Position numbers and translations under genes: made by a program. The notes under the pieces were generated by a model. The model saw nothing but the letters and a program-made list of their open reading frames with translations, was not told the DNA's origin and made no database searches. Shown here piece after piece: positions 23,482-31,047 of a DNA stretch of 59,338 nucleotides. How positions within the stretch are numbered: the stretch's first letter is position 1; every line of letters begins with the position of its first letter. The DNA is from Chitinophagales bacterium (GTDB lineage: Bacteria > Bacteroidota > Bacteroidia > Chitinophagales > CAIOSU01), in contig JBBDNB010000049.1 of the NCBI GenBank assembly GCA_040877935.1, positions 1 to 59,338 of the forward strand, given 5' to 3'.

Positions 23482-25680
23482 TTATCGCATAAACAATAAT
23501 TCTCTGTATTTAGGCAATGGCCAAACTGCATCGTCAACCATTCCTTCCAGCGCATCTACATGCGTCCTTATTTTATCAAAATAGGGTTTAACCTTATCTG
23601 AGCAAGCAATGGCAAAATCGCGGGCATCATCAATTTTTTCAGCCTTATCTATTTCTTTTACCATTTTGTCACAGTTGCTTTTCACTGCATTCAAATGTTC
23701 AGAAATCTGCGAAACAATTTCGAGCTGCGCCTGATAAGTCTTTTTGTCCAAGCCCAATGTTTTTAATCCATTGACATTTTCTACCAGGTTGTTTTGATAA
23801 CGAACAACAGCAGGAACAATATGATTGATTGCAAGGTCTTGAAGTACTGAAGCCTCAATGTCAATTTTTGTTCCGTAATTTTCCTGAAGAATTTCATAGC
23901 GGGCTTCAAGTTCTTTTTCGCTAAATACACCGTGTTTTGCAAAAATCGCTTTAGATGTATCCGTCATAAAGAAATCAAGCGCATGAGGAGTGGTTTTTAC
24001 ATTTGACAAACCTCTTTTTTCAGCCTCTTTTTCCCATTCCTTGCTGTAGTTATCTCCTTCAAATAATATTGCCCTGGATTCCGAAATATACCTTCTCAAT
24101 ACTTTAAGAATGGCAGCATCTTTTTTGTCGCCTTCTTTTTTGATAAGCTTATCTACGTCATTTTTAAACTGGGTCAATTGTTCGGCAACAATGGTATTCA
24201 TCACTGTCATTGGCGAAGCACAGTTGGCAGTAGAACCTACCGCACGAATCTCAAATTTATTGCCAGTGAAAGCAAAAGGAGATGTGCGGTTTCTGTCGGT
24301 ATTGTCCAAAAGCAGATCAGGGATAATTTTATGGATATCTAATTTCAATTCCATTTTTTCCTGCTCATCAAGTTGTTTATCTCCCACTCTGTTTTCAACT
24401 TCATCCAATACTTTGGTGAGGTGCGCACCAATAAAAACTGAAATAATTGCCGGAGGTGCTTCATTGGCTCCAAGCCTGTGATCATTTCCAGGAGATGCAA
24501 TAGCAGCCCTCAACAAATCAGCATTTACATGTACTGCCTTAATTGTATTTACAAGGAAGGTCAAAAATTGCAAATTGGTTTTTGGTGTTTTTCCGGGGGA
24601 AAGCAGGTTTTTACCTTTGTTAGTAGCCATTGACCAGTTGTTGTGCTTTCCACTTCCATTCAGCCCTGCATAGGGTTTCTCGTGGAGCAAGAGTCTGAAC
24701 TTATGTCTGTCGGCCACCCTGCTCATTAAATCCATAAGCAATTGATTGTGATCAACTGCAAGGTTTACCTCTTCAAAAGTAGGAGCCACTTCAAACTGAC
24801 TTGGCGCCACTTCATTGTGTCTTGTTTTCACCGGAATTCCAAGTTTTTGAGCTTCTGTTTCGAAGTCAATCATATAGGCATAAATTCTTTCCGGAATAGA
24901 GCCAAAGTAATGGTCATCTAATTGCTGTCCTTTTGCAGGAGCAAGGCCTACAATAGTTCTACCGGTCATAACAAGATCGGGTCTGTTAAAATACAAAGCC
25001 TCATCTACAAGAAAATATTCCTGCTCCCAGCCCAATGTTGGATATACTTTAGTAGTATTTCTATCAAAATACTGGCAAACTTTCACTGCCGCTTCTTCAA
25101 GGGCGTGTTTTGATTTTAATAAGGGCGCTTTATAATCCAGTGCCTCACCTGTGTAAGAAACAAAAATAGTAGGTATGCAAAGTGTTTTACCCGACCCTAT
25201 TTGCATAATGAAAGCAGGAGAAGAGGGATCCCATGCCGTATATCCCCTTGCTTCGAATGTACTTCTGATTCCGCCATTTGGAAAACTTGAAGCATCAGGT
25301 TCTTGCTGAACCAGTGCAGCTCCATTGAAGCTTTCTATACCATTGCCATCAGGATCTGAGGTGAAGAATGTATCGTGTTTTTCTGCGGTGGCTCCTGTTA
25401 GTGGCTGAAACCAATGCGTAAAGTGTGTAGCTCCTTTATCCATTGCCCAGGCTTTCATGCTCGAGGCGACTTGTTCTGCAATTTTGCGATCAATTTTATG
25501 ACCTGACTCAACTGAAGCCCTTACACTTAGGTAAGCTTCTTCAGTCAAATATTTACGCATGGAGTCATCATTAAACACATTTGACCCGAAAAATTGAGAG
25601 ATTTTTTCCTGGGGGCCTTTTACATTTACTTTTTCGCGCCCCAGAACATTTGCAATTGAATTAAATCGAATATTTGTCAT
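23482..25680 (-). CDS. glnN: Glutamine synthetase type III
   Basis: Makes glutamine from glutamate, ammonia and ATP. 732 aa from ATG 25680; an in-frame TTG ten codons earlier is not needed and the usual length of GSIII is about 725-730. Type III signatures include the N-terminal ANVLGREKVNVKG, FNDDSMRKYL and THFTHWFQPLTG. The catalytic part has GWEQEYFLVD, RHNEVAPSQFEVAP, AGLNGSGKHNNWSMATNKG and TDRNRTSPFAFTGNKFEIRAVGS. It is a single-gene transcript by context, with its own promoter and terminator. No PII or regulatory gene is adjacent. Confidence 0.96.
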   Translation of the reverse strand: MTNIRFNSIANVLGREKVNVKGPQEKISQFFGSNVFNDDSMRKYLTEEAYLSVRASVESGHKIDRKIAEQVASSMKAWAMDKGATHFTHWFQPLTGATAEKHDTFFTSDPDGNGIESFNGAALVQQEPDASSFPNGGIRSTFEARGYTAWDPSSPAFIMQIGSGKTLCIPTIFVSYTGEALDYKAPLLKSKHALEEAAVKVCQYFDRNTTKVYPTLGWEQEYFLVDEALYFNRPDLVMTGRTIVGLAPAKGQQLDDHYFGSIPERIYAYMIDFETEAQKLGIPVKTRHNEVAPSQFEVAPTFEEVNLAVDHNQLLMDLMSRVADRHKFRLLLHEKPYAGLNGSGKHNNWSMATNKGKNLLSPGKTPKTNLQFLTFLVNTIKAVHVNADLLRAAIASPGNDHRLGANEAPPAIISVFIGAHLTKVLDEVENRVGDKQLDEQEKMELKLDIHKIIPDLLLDNTDRNRTSPFAFTGNKFEIRAVGSTANCASPMTVMNTIVAEQLTQFKNDVDKLIKKEGDKKDAAILKVLRRYISESRAILFEGDNYSKEWEKEAEKRGLSNVKTTPHALDFFMTDTSKAIFAKHGVFSEKELEARYEILQENYGTKIDIEASVLQDLAINHIVPAVVRYQNNLVENVNGLKTLGLDKKTYQAQLEIVSQISEHLNAVKSNCDKMVKEIDKAEKIDDARDFAIACSDKVKPYFDKIRTHVDALEGMVDDAVWPLPKYRELLFMR

Positions 25681-25707
25681 GGTGGAATTTTTGTTAAAAT
25701 TAAGGTG

Positions 25708-25739
25708 CAAATATCCAGATATTTTAGTTCAAAATCAAA
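25708..25739 (-). promoter_or_regulatory. Candidate glnN promoter (TTTG-N20-GATATTTG)
   Basis: On the minus strand TTTG at 25739-25736 is followed after 20 nt by GATATTTG at 25715-25708, one mismatch from TAnnTTTG. It would give a leader of about 20-25 nt before the ATG at 25680. Confidence 0.5.
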
Positions 25740-25837
25740 TTTTTTACAAAATCGCTGTAAATTTTACTTACTACCGACACAAAAGCTTAAATTTTTACTT
25801 TTCAAGTATGCCATAGCTTCAAAACACCAATATTCAC

Positions 25838-27136
25838 TTATTTTTTACCAAAATTACGCTGTTGATAATTTCTAAAATTATCCCAGATAAATGCAAAAAA
25901 TAAAACAGAAAACAATAAAGCGGGCATCTTATAACGCACAATTGCACCTAAAACAGGAACGCTAAGCCCAATTAATTGGAAAAGCAGTACAGGATAGATG
26001 AAAAATGCCAAAAACGGAAATGCATTATAAATTTTAAATTTCATTCGCAGCAAGAAAAACAAGGACGATAAAGCCATCAGGTAAAATAGCAAATGTTCAA
26101 AACCGGCCATTTTTATCAATAGCCCGCCTTCCTGCCAGGGCCAGGGCATCAGCCATGTATGTTTGAAGGCATTGAAAAACCATTCCCAAAACTTTTCGGG
26201 CTTTGCTACCTGAGTCGATAACAGACTTCCTGCATTTTCTGCCAATGCCAGTGCAAGAAATTCATTATAGCGAAGCATTAGCAAGTCAATCAGTGATTTT
26301 TCAAAAATCACAAGGCTTACTGCATGTAAAATTAAAATAGATGCTGTTAATCCAAAGACAAGGTTCAATAAAGTATTTGCCCTATTGAACAGGGGTGCTT
26401 TTTTCAGTAAGAATACAAGTATCAGTGGAAACAAAGCCATCAACAGATAAATTTTCAGAAAAAATATAGCCAGGAATGAAATGACAGAAAAGAGCACCGC
26501 CCATTTGTATTTTTTTTGAGCATAAAGGTGTAAAGCATTAAAGAGCATTCCCGTAAAAAATATAAGCAAGGCTTCCTTTAACATACCTGAACTCCAGAAT
26601 AAAACCGAGGGCATCAAAAAAGCGGGAAGTATTAAAAGCGGCTGATTAAAATAAGGCGATAATGCGCGGTATATCCATAAAAAACCAAGTACCGAAAGTG
26701 CATTGAAAACAATACTGTGCACCCAAATATTGGAAAAAGAAAACCAGTGGATCAAAAGGTGGACCCTTGTCATCATGCGATTTCCTGTGCCTCCCCAAAT
26801 AGCACTCGCATCCCAGTGTTGGGTTTCTAAAATAAGTCTGTGTTCTTCTGTATTTAGTGAGAATCCGAATAACAGTTTCAAATAAACTGCAAAATCCGTA
26901 CTTGCAATTTGATGTATGACTAAACTATCATCAAAAAATTTGTAAATATCTGACGTAGCCCTGTCGGTATAATAGTAAGTATATAGCGCAATGAGCCCAA
27001 AGGCCATAGCCAATTTGAGCAGGTAAAAAGCAGAAAACAATTTGCGGCTAAGTGCTATCGATGCGCTTTTTCTGTAATAATCCAGGACTCCAAAAGCAAG
27101 CAATGCATAAAAAATGATCAACAAAATCTCTAACAC
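25838..27136 (-). CDS. Hypothetical multi-pass membrane protein
   Basis: 432 aa starting at GTG; a stop lies four codons upstream in frame and no early ATG exists, so GTG is the likely start. About ten transmembrane segments. Features are YYRKSASIALSRKLF near the N-terminus, SDIYKFFDD in the first large loop and MLPSVLFWSSGMLKEALLIF-like sequence in the centre. The layout (acidic first loop, FWSSGMLKEA motif) recalls EpsG-like or GT-C polysaccharide membrane proteins of Bacteroidota, but I cannot assign a family. It lies alone between glnN and the divergent phosphatase gene. Confidence 0.7.
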   Translation of the reverse strand: MLEILLIIFYALLAFGVLDYYRKSASIALSRKLFSAFYLLKLAMAFGLIALYTYYYTDRATSDIYKFFDDSLVIHQIASTDFAVYLKLLFGFSLNTEEHRLILETQHWDASAIWGGTGNRMMTRVHLLIHWFSFSNIWVHSIVFNALSVLGFLWIYRALSPYFNQPLLILPAFLMPSVLFWSSGMLKEALLIFFTGMLFNALHLYAQKKYKWAVLFSVISFLAIFFLKIYLLMALFPLILVFLLKKAPLFNRANTLLNLVFGLTASILILHAVSLVIFEKSLIDLLMLRYNEFLALALAENAGSLLSTQVAKPEKFWEWFFNAFKHTWLMPWPWQEGGLLIKMAGFEHLLFYLMALSSLFFLLRMKFKIYNAFPFLAFFIYPVLLFQLIGLSVPVLGAIVRYKMPALLFSVLFFAFIWDNFRNYQQRNFGKK

Positions 27137-27217
27137 AGCAATTTTTTATGCCAAAATATTAAAATTAAACGGATAGAATGTAATGCAAGCTCAATACTAA
27201 TAAAATAGTTGGCTAAA

Positions 27218-27296
27218 AGTAAACAACCTCAGGGCAAGTCTGCCTTTGTCAGACAGGTCTCGGAGCATTCAAATCTCGATTATCGAGTAAAAACTG
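27218..27296. repeat. Dispersed repeat (AGTAAACAACCTC family), copy 1
   Basis: Begins AGTAAACAACCTCAGGGCAAG, shares TCTCGGAGCATT and CTCGATTATCGAG with copy 2 at 27452-27547, and lacks its middle part. The CTCGAT-T-ATCGAG end is a perfect palindrome. It fills much of the 273-base gap between the two divergent genes. Confidence 0.7.
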
Positions 27297-27409
27297 CAAC
27301 AATCTCAGCTTATTGGGGTATAATGTAGTTGTGAACAAAAGCTCAATTCACACATTTTATAATTGTCTTTTTCATAAAAAACATGCGCAATACCATAAAA
27401 TAAGCACTT

Positions 27410-29014
27410 ATGCAACAAGACCATTCTACAGCAGCGATTAACTTTAGTACAAGTAAACAACCTCGGGGCAAGCCCACGAGGCATTTATTTGAAAAAAATA
27501 CTTTTGATTACGAGGCAAGCCTCGGAGCATTTAAATCTCGATTATCGAGTAAAAAAAGTGCAAATCCAATACAGGACAAATCAATTTCAATTCAAAACCT
27601 ACTGAGATTGCCGCTAATTCTTTGGAATGTAATTTCCAATATAGGCATCAGGCAGGGCTTGAAAAACAGCATTGTTAAAAAGATAAAGATCAGCAATCAA
27701 TTGAGTGTGTTCATGTTGCTGATTATATCCATCAGCACATTTGTTTTTGCAAGCACAACAAACGACAACAAACTGGTTTATCTTATTGCTTCAATAGTAT
27801 TAGCCCCTGCTATCAGCCTAATATTAAACAAAATGGGGCATACAAAAATCAGTCGTTTGCTCATTAGCATTATTACACCTTTACATATTTTAATCATAAT
27901 AGTATTGCTGAAAAAATGGGGAGATGCCCCGCACTTTGTGATCAATGAATACCACTTTTATACCCCGCGCTACTTTTTAATGGCACTAGGGCTATTGCCT
28001 GTCTTCCTCATTGATTTAAAGGAAAAAGGATACTTTTTCGCAGCACTTTTCATCAATATTCTATGTCTCGCATTGTTTGATATTGTTCACAAACTTGCCG
28101 GTGTAGGGCCTGAAAATTTCGGTTTTGCATTCGACAATTACTACCAGGCCACTATTATGCCCATCGTCTTGCTGGTTTTCCTCTATGGCAGTCTTATCTT
28201 TTATCAGAGCGAAAACAAAAAATATGAAGCACAGATAGAAAAATTACTGGACAAGGAAAAAATGTATTCAGACCGCATTAAAGGGGAAATAGCGATTGCT
28301 AAAACAGTAATTGACGGCTTAATTCCAAGACAACTGCCCAAAATTGAAGGATTGGATATTGCCGGTGAATTGCAATGGTCATCTGAAGTAGGTGGCGATT
28401 ATTACAATGTGTTTCAGATCAGTGATCGGGAATACCTGTTCTTTATTGCCGATGTGGTAGGAAAAGGACTCGGTGCTTCTATTCTTGTGTCAACGGTGCA
28501 TTCAAATATTGAAACTCAAATTGACAACGGCATCAGCGATATACAAGATTTTATTGAAAGGCTAAACGAAGTCCTCTGTAGAATTACAGACCGAAAAAAA
28601 TTCATTACCTGCTGGGCAGGAATATACAATTCTGAAACCCGGGAACTCAAAAGCGTTAATGCCGGGCATCTACCTCCTTTGATTATTTCAAAAGACCGAA
28701 AGGTAACAGGTGAATTGACCAAGGGCGGTCCAATTCTCGGCTTTTTTGACAAAGACGAGGTGAAACACCAAAGCGAAACTATCCTGTTAAAAAAAGGGGA
28801 TGCTGTCTTTTCCTTCACAGATGGTGTAAGTGAAGCCAATTCTGAGAAAGATAAAATGTATGAAAGCAGCAATCGCCTGGAAAATATCATTGCCGGAGAT
28901 TGGATTAGCTCAAAAGAACTGATCAATAACGTCATATTTGACGTGAGAGATTTCAGCAATTCAGATACTTTTGAGGATGATCTCACTTGCCTCATGCTTA
29001 GAAGAATTGCTTAA
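27410..29014 (+). CDS. Membrane-bound PP2C/SpoIIE-type serine phosphatase
   Basis: 534 aa. Residues 1-90 are soluble, and codons of about 15-46 are made of a dispersed repeat. Six to seven transmembrane segments follow (about 95-265), then a short coiled coil (QSENKKYEAQIEKLLDKEKMYSDRI) and a SpoIIE/RsbU-type phosphatase domain at about 295-534. Metal-binding acidic residues are in SSEVGGDYYNVF, FIADVVGKGLGASIL, NAGHLPPL, FSFTDGVSEA and DDLTCLMLRR. Such enzymes dephosphorylate anti-sigma antagonists or act downstream of two-component sensors. No partner is next to it. The true start might be downstream of the repeat, for example after residue 50. Confidence 0.87.
   Translation: MQQDHSTAAINFSTSKQPRGKPTRHLFEKNTFDYEASLGAFKSRLSSKKSANPIQDKSISIQNLLRLPLILWNVISNIGIRQGLKNSIVKKIKISNQLSVFMLLIISISTFVFASTTNDNKLVYLIASIVLAPAISLILNKMGHTKISRLLISIITPLHILIIIVLLKKWGDAPHFVINEYHFYTPRYFLMALGLLPVFLIDLKEKGYFFAALFINILCLALFDIVHKLAGVGPENFGFAFDNYYQATIMPIVLLVFLYGSLIFYQSENKKYEAQIEKLLDKEKMYSDRIKGEIAIAKTVIDGLIPRQLPKIEGLDIAGELQWSSEVGGDYYNVFQISDREYLFFIADVVGKGLGASILVSTVHSNIETQIDNGISDIQDFIERLNEVLCRITDRKKFITCWAGIYNSETRELKSVNAGHLPPLIISKDRKVTGELTKGGPILGFFDKDEVKHQSETILLKKGDAVFSFTDGVSEANSEKDKMYESSNRLENIIAGDWISSKELINNVIFDVRDFSNSDTFEDDLTCLMLRRIA
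27452..27547. repeat. Dispersed repeat (AGTAAACAACCTC family), copy 2, inside the phosphatase N-terminus
   Basis: Contains CCTCGGGGCAAGCCCACGAGG (hairpin), GAGGCAAGCCTC (hairpin) and CTCGATTATCGAG (palindrome). The first 54 bases match 59285-59338 almost exactly. It is read in frame as residues of about 15-46 of the phosphatase. Confidence 0.75.
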
Positions 29015-29119
29015 TTTTATCCGTATTCAAGGTCGAAACAGCAGTTTTTCAATTCCACAGAAATTGAACTGAAGAATTTGCATATATTTTCTGAACTTTG
29101 GGCTTAACAAAATTCAGAC

Positions 29120-30352
29120 ATGCACTACCTAAAAATTATTTTATTCCTGCTGATTTCTTTTTCATTTAATTTATTGTCTGCTCAGGCACCTCAATTATGG
29201 CTCGATCGGTCGCTTAGCGATGAAGAAGAAAATATTCTAAGTTCATTTCACGCTAATTTTAAAAACAATTATGAGCTGGATGAGCTGAAAGCTTCAATGA
29301 TGAGCAAAAGCTCAGATGCTTTTGAAATGGATCTTTTTAAATTTCGAAGCGAGCAATTACAATACATTGAAGAGCAATCTAAATCAAGTACATGGTCATC
29401 TGATTTTAAGGAAAACCTTGAATCATGGGTTCACTACAATTATGCAAGACGCATGTATTCCTACCCTGTAGAGCGCGCAAAAGTAACAGGTGATCAGCGC
29501 ATTCGTGCTCTGCCGGCTATGCTAACTTCAGAATTGTTTCAAAAGGTGCCCCTGCAAAATGAAGCTGCCTTAGAAAGTCCGGTTTATCGGGATTTGATCA
29601 ATTATTACACGACTTACAAAACAGCTGCTGAAAATAATTTCAGTCCATATGAATCGATAGATACCGAACTTAATAAAGCCTTTGAAATCTGCAATCAGCA
29701 TTTCAAAGGACAAGTTCAGGCTTATGCTATGGGACAACAGCTTATTAAATCAGGCGCAGAAGCAGATCCGAAAAACCTGAAAGTTTTGTACAAAGTTTTT
29801 AGTAAGCAAAACAGTGACAAAACTTTAGATAAAGCAGTTTTAGAAGCCTGCGAGGAAAGAATGAATGAAAAGGTATCGAAAAAGAAAAAGCGAAAAAAGA
29901 AACGCGGAAAATCTAAACCCGAGAAAAAAGAGCAGCCTTTTACTTTGACTGACTTAGAGGGGAAAGAAGTCTATTTATCGGATTTTCATGGCAAAGTAAT
30001 TTATGTTGATTTTTGGGCAAGCTGGTGCGGCCCCTGCCGTCAACAATTCCCACATGCTAAAAGACTAAAAGAAAGTTTTAGCGACAAAGAACTGAAAGAT
30101 ATCGTATTCCTTTATATTTCATCAGACAAAACAGAGCAGGTTTGGCGCAATGCCATTGAAAAATATGATATAGACGGCACGCATGTTTGGTCTCCAAATA
30201 ACATCGAAAGAAGTGCCGGAAGTTACTATCAGGTTTACTCTATACCCCGCTATATGCTTTTTGACAAGAATGGTGAAGTTGTCGATCCCAACGCTAAACG
30301 CCCAAGTATGCCGGGCATTAAAGAGGATATTCTAAGATTGTTGGGGCAGTAA
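29120..30352 (+). CDS. TlpA-like thioredoxin-fold protein
   Basis: 410 aa with an N-terminal signal peptide (ILFLLISFSFNLLSAQ). Residues 25-250 are a helical domain without recognised family. A very basic linker follows (KKKKRKKKRGKSKPEKK, about 254-272). The TlpA/AhpC-TSA thioredoxin domain has FTLTDLEGKEVYLSDFHGKVIYVDFWASWCGPCRQQ with redox cysteines 303 and 306, and the cis-Pro loop YSIPRYMLFDKNGEV. It is expected to act as a periplasmic disulfide reductase. The poly-Lys linker is unusual for an exported protein and may bind polyanionic cell-surface material; this is inference. Confidence 0.88.
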   Translation: MHYLKIILFLLISFSFNLLSAQAPQLWLDRSLSDEEENILSSFHANFKNNYELDELKASMMSKSSDAFEMDLFKFRSEQLQYIEEQSKSSTWSSDFKENLESWVHYNYARRMYSYPVERAKVTGDQRIRALPAMLTSELFQKVPLQNEAALESPVYRDLINYYTTYKTAAENNFSPYESIDTELNKAFEICNQHFKGQVQAYAMGQQLIKSGAEADPKNLKVLYKVFSKQNSDKTLDKAVLEACEERMNEKVSKKKKRKKKRGKSKPEKKEQPFTLTDLEGKEVYLSDFHGKVIYVDFWASWCGPCRQQFPHAKRLKESFSDKELKDIVFLYISSDKTEQVWRNAIEKYDIDGTHVWSPNNIERSAGSYYQVYSIPRYMLFDKNGEVVDPNAKRPSMPGIKEDILRLLGQ

Positions 30353-30472
30353 AGTAGAACTTGTATTTAATTCAGTATATCCGTATAGGATATCAATCAA
30401 AGCAGACATGATGTCAGCTTTTTCGGCTAAATATCAAAATTTCATGTCATATAGTCCGGTAGGCTGAAAAAA

Positions 30473-30496
30473 TGTACCAAATATTGAATTGGTACA
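30473..30496. promoter_or_regulatory. Perfect inverted repeat upstream of hsp20
   Basis: TGTACCAA, eight bases, TTGGTACA. The spacing of one and a half turns is that expected of an operator for a dimeric repressor. It lies 60 bases before the Hsp20 ATG. Confidence 0.45.
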
Positions 30497-30555
30497 AAGC
30501 TTGAATGTTGCTTGGTGCATTTAAAAAAAATTGTTTAACCAAAAAACTTAAAGCT

Positions 30556-30993
30556 ATGACACTTGTAAAATGGAACAAACCGAAGAATGAAGCATCACCC
30601 AATGTATTTGGAAATCCTTTTGACTCATTTTTCAATGATGATTTTTTCTCAACAGGTTTAAATACCACTCAACCTGCTGTGAACATCAGGGAAAATGATT
30701 CAGCTTACGGCATCGAAATTGCCGCTCCCGGCCTGACCAAAAAGGATTTTAACATCGACCTGGATCAGGACATTCTCACTGTAAGCGTGGAAAAAAGCAA
30801 TGAGAAAGAGGACAAAGACGATGGCTATACCCGTAAAGAGTTCAGCTATGAGTCTTTTAGAAAATCTTTCACATTGCCCGATTCAGTGAAGGGAGAAAAC
30901 ATCAAAGCTGAGTACCAGGACGGAGTGCTGAAGTTGACACTTCCCAAAAAAGAGGAAGCCAAAGCACTGAAGAAAAAAATCAGCATCAGCTAA
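30556..30993 (+). CDS. Small heat-shock protein, Hsp20/alpha-crystallin family
   Basis: ATP-independent holdase chaperone that binds unfolding proteins in the cytoplasm. 145 aa from ATG 30556 (MTLVKWNKP); the frame opens 51 bases earlier but that part is not family-like. The alpha-crystallin domain runs from PAVNIREND through YGIEIAAPGLTKKDFNIDLDQDILTVSVEK and FRKSFTLPDSVKGENIKAEYQDGVLKLTLPK. The C-terminal anchoring motif is ISIS, which serves as the I-x-I motif. A perfect inverted repeat lies upstream and a terminator follows at 31017. Confidence 0.95.
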   Translation: MTLVKWNKPKNEASPNVFGNPFDSFFNDDFFSTGLNTTQPAVNIRENDSAYGIEIAAPGLTKKDFNIDLDQDILTVSVEKSNEKEDKDDGYTRKEFSYESFRKSFTLPDSVKGENIKAEYQDGVLKLTLPKKEEAKALKKKISIS

Positions 30994-31016
30994 GGCATTG
31001 GCTCAAATTCTTAAAA

Positions 31017-31040
31017 AGGCGAATCGCAAATGGTTCGCCT
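31017..31040. terminator. Bidirectional terminator between hsp20 and the SBBP/T9SS gene
   Basis: AGGCGAA / TTCGCCT stem with a 10-nt loop, flanked by AAAAA on the left and TTTTTTT on the right, so it can serve both convergent genes. Confidence 0.75.
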
Positions 31041-31047
31041 TTTTTTG

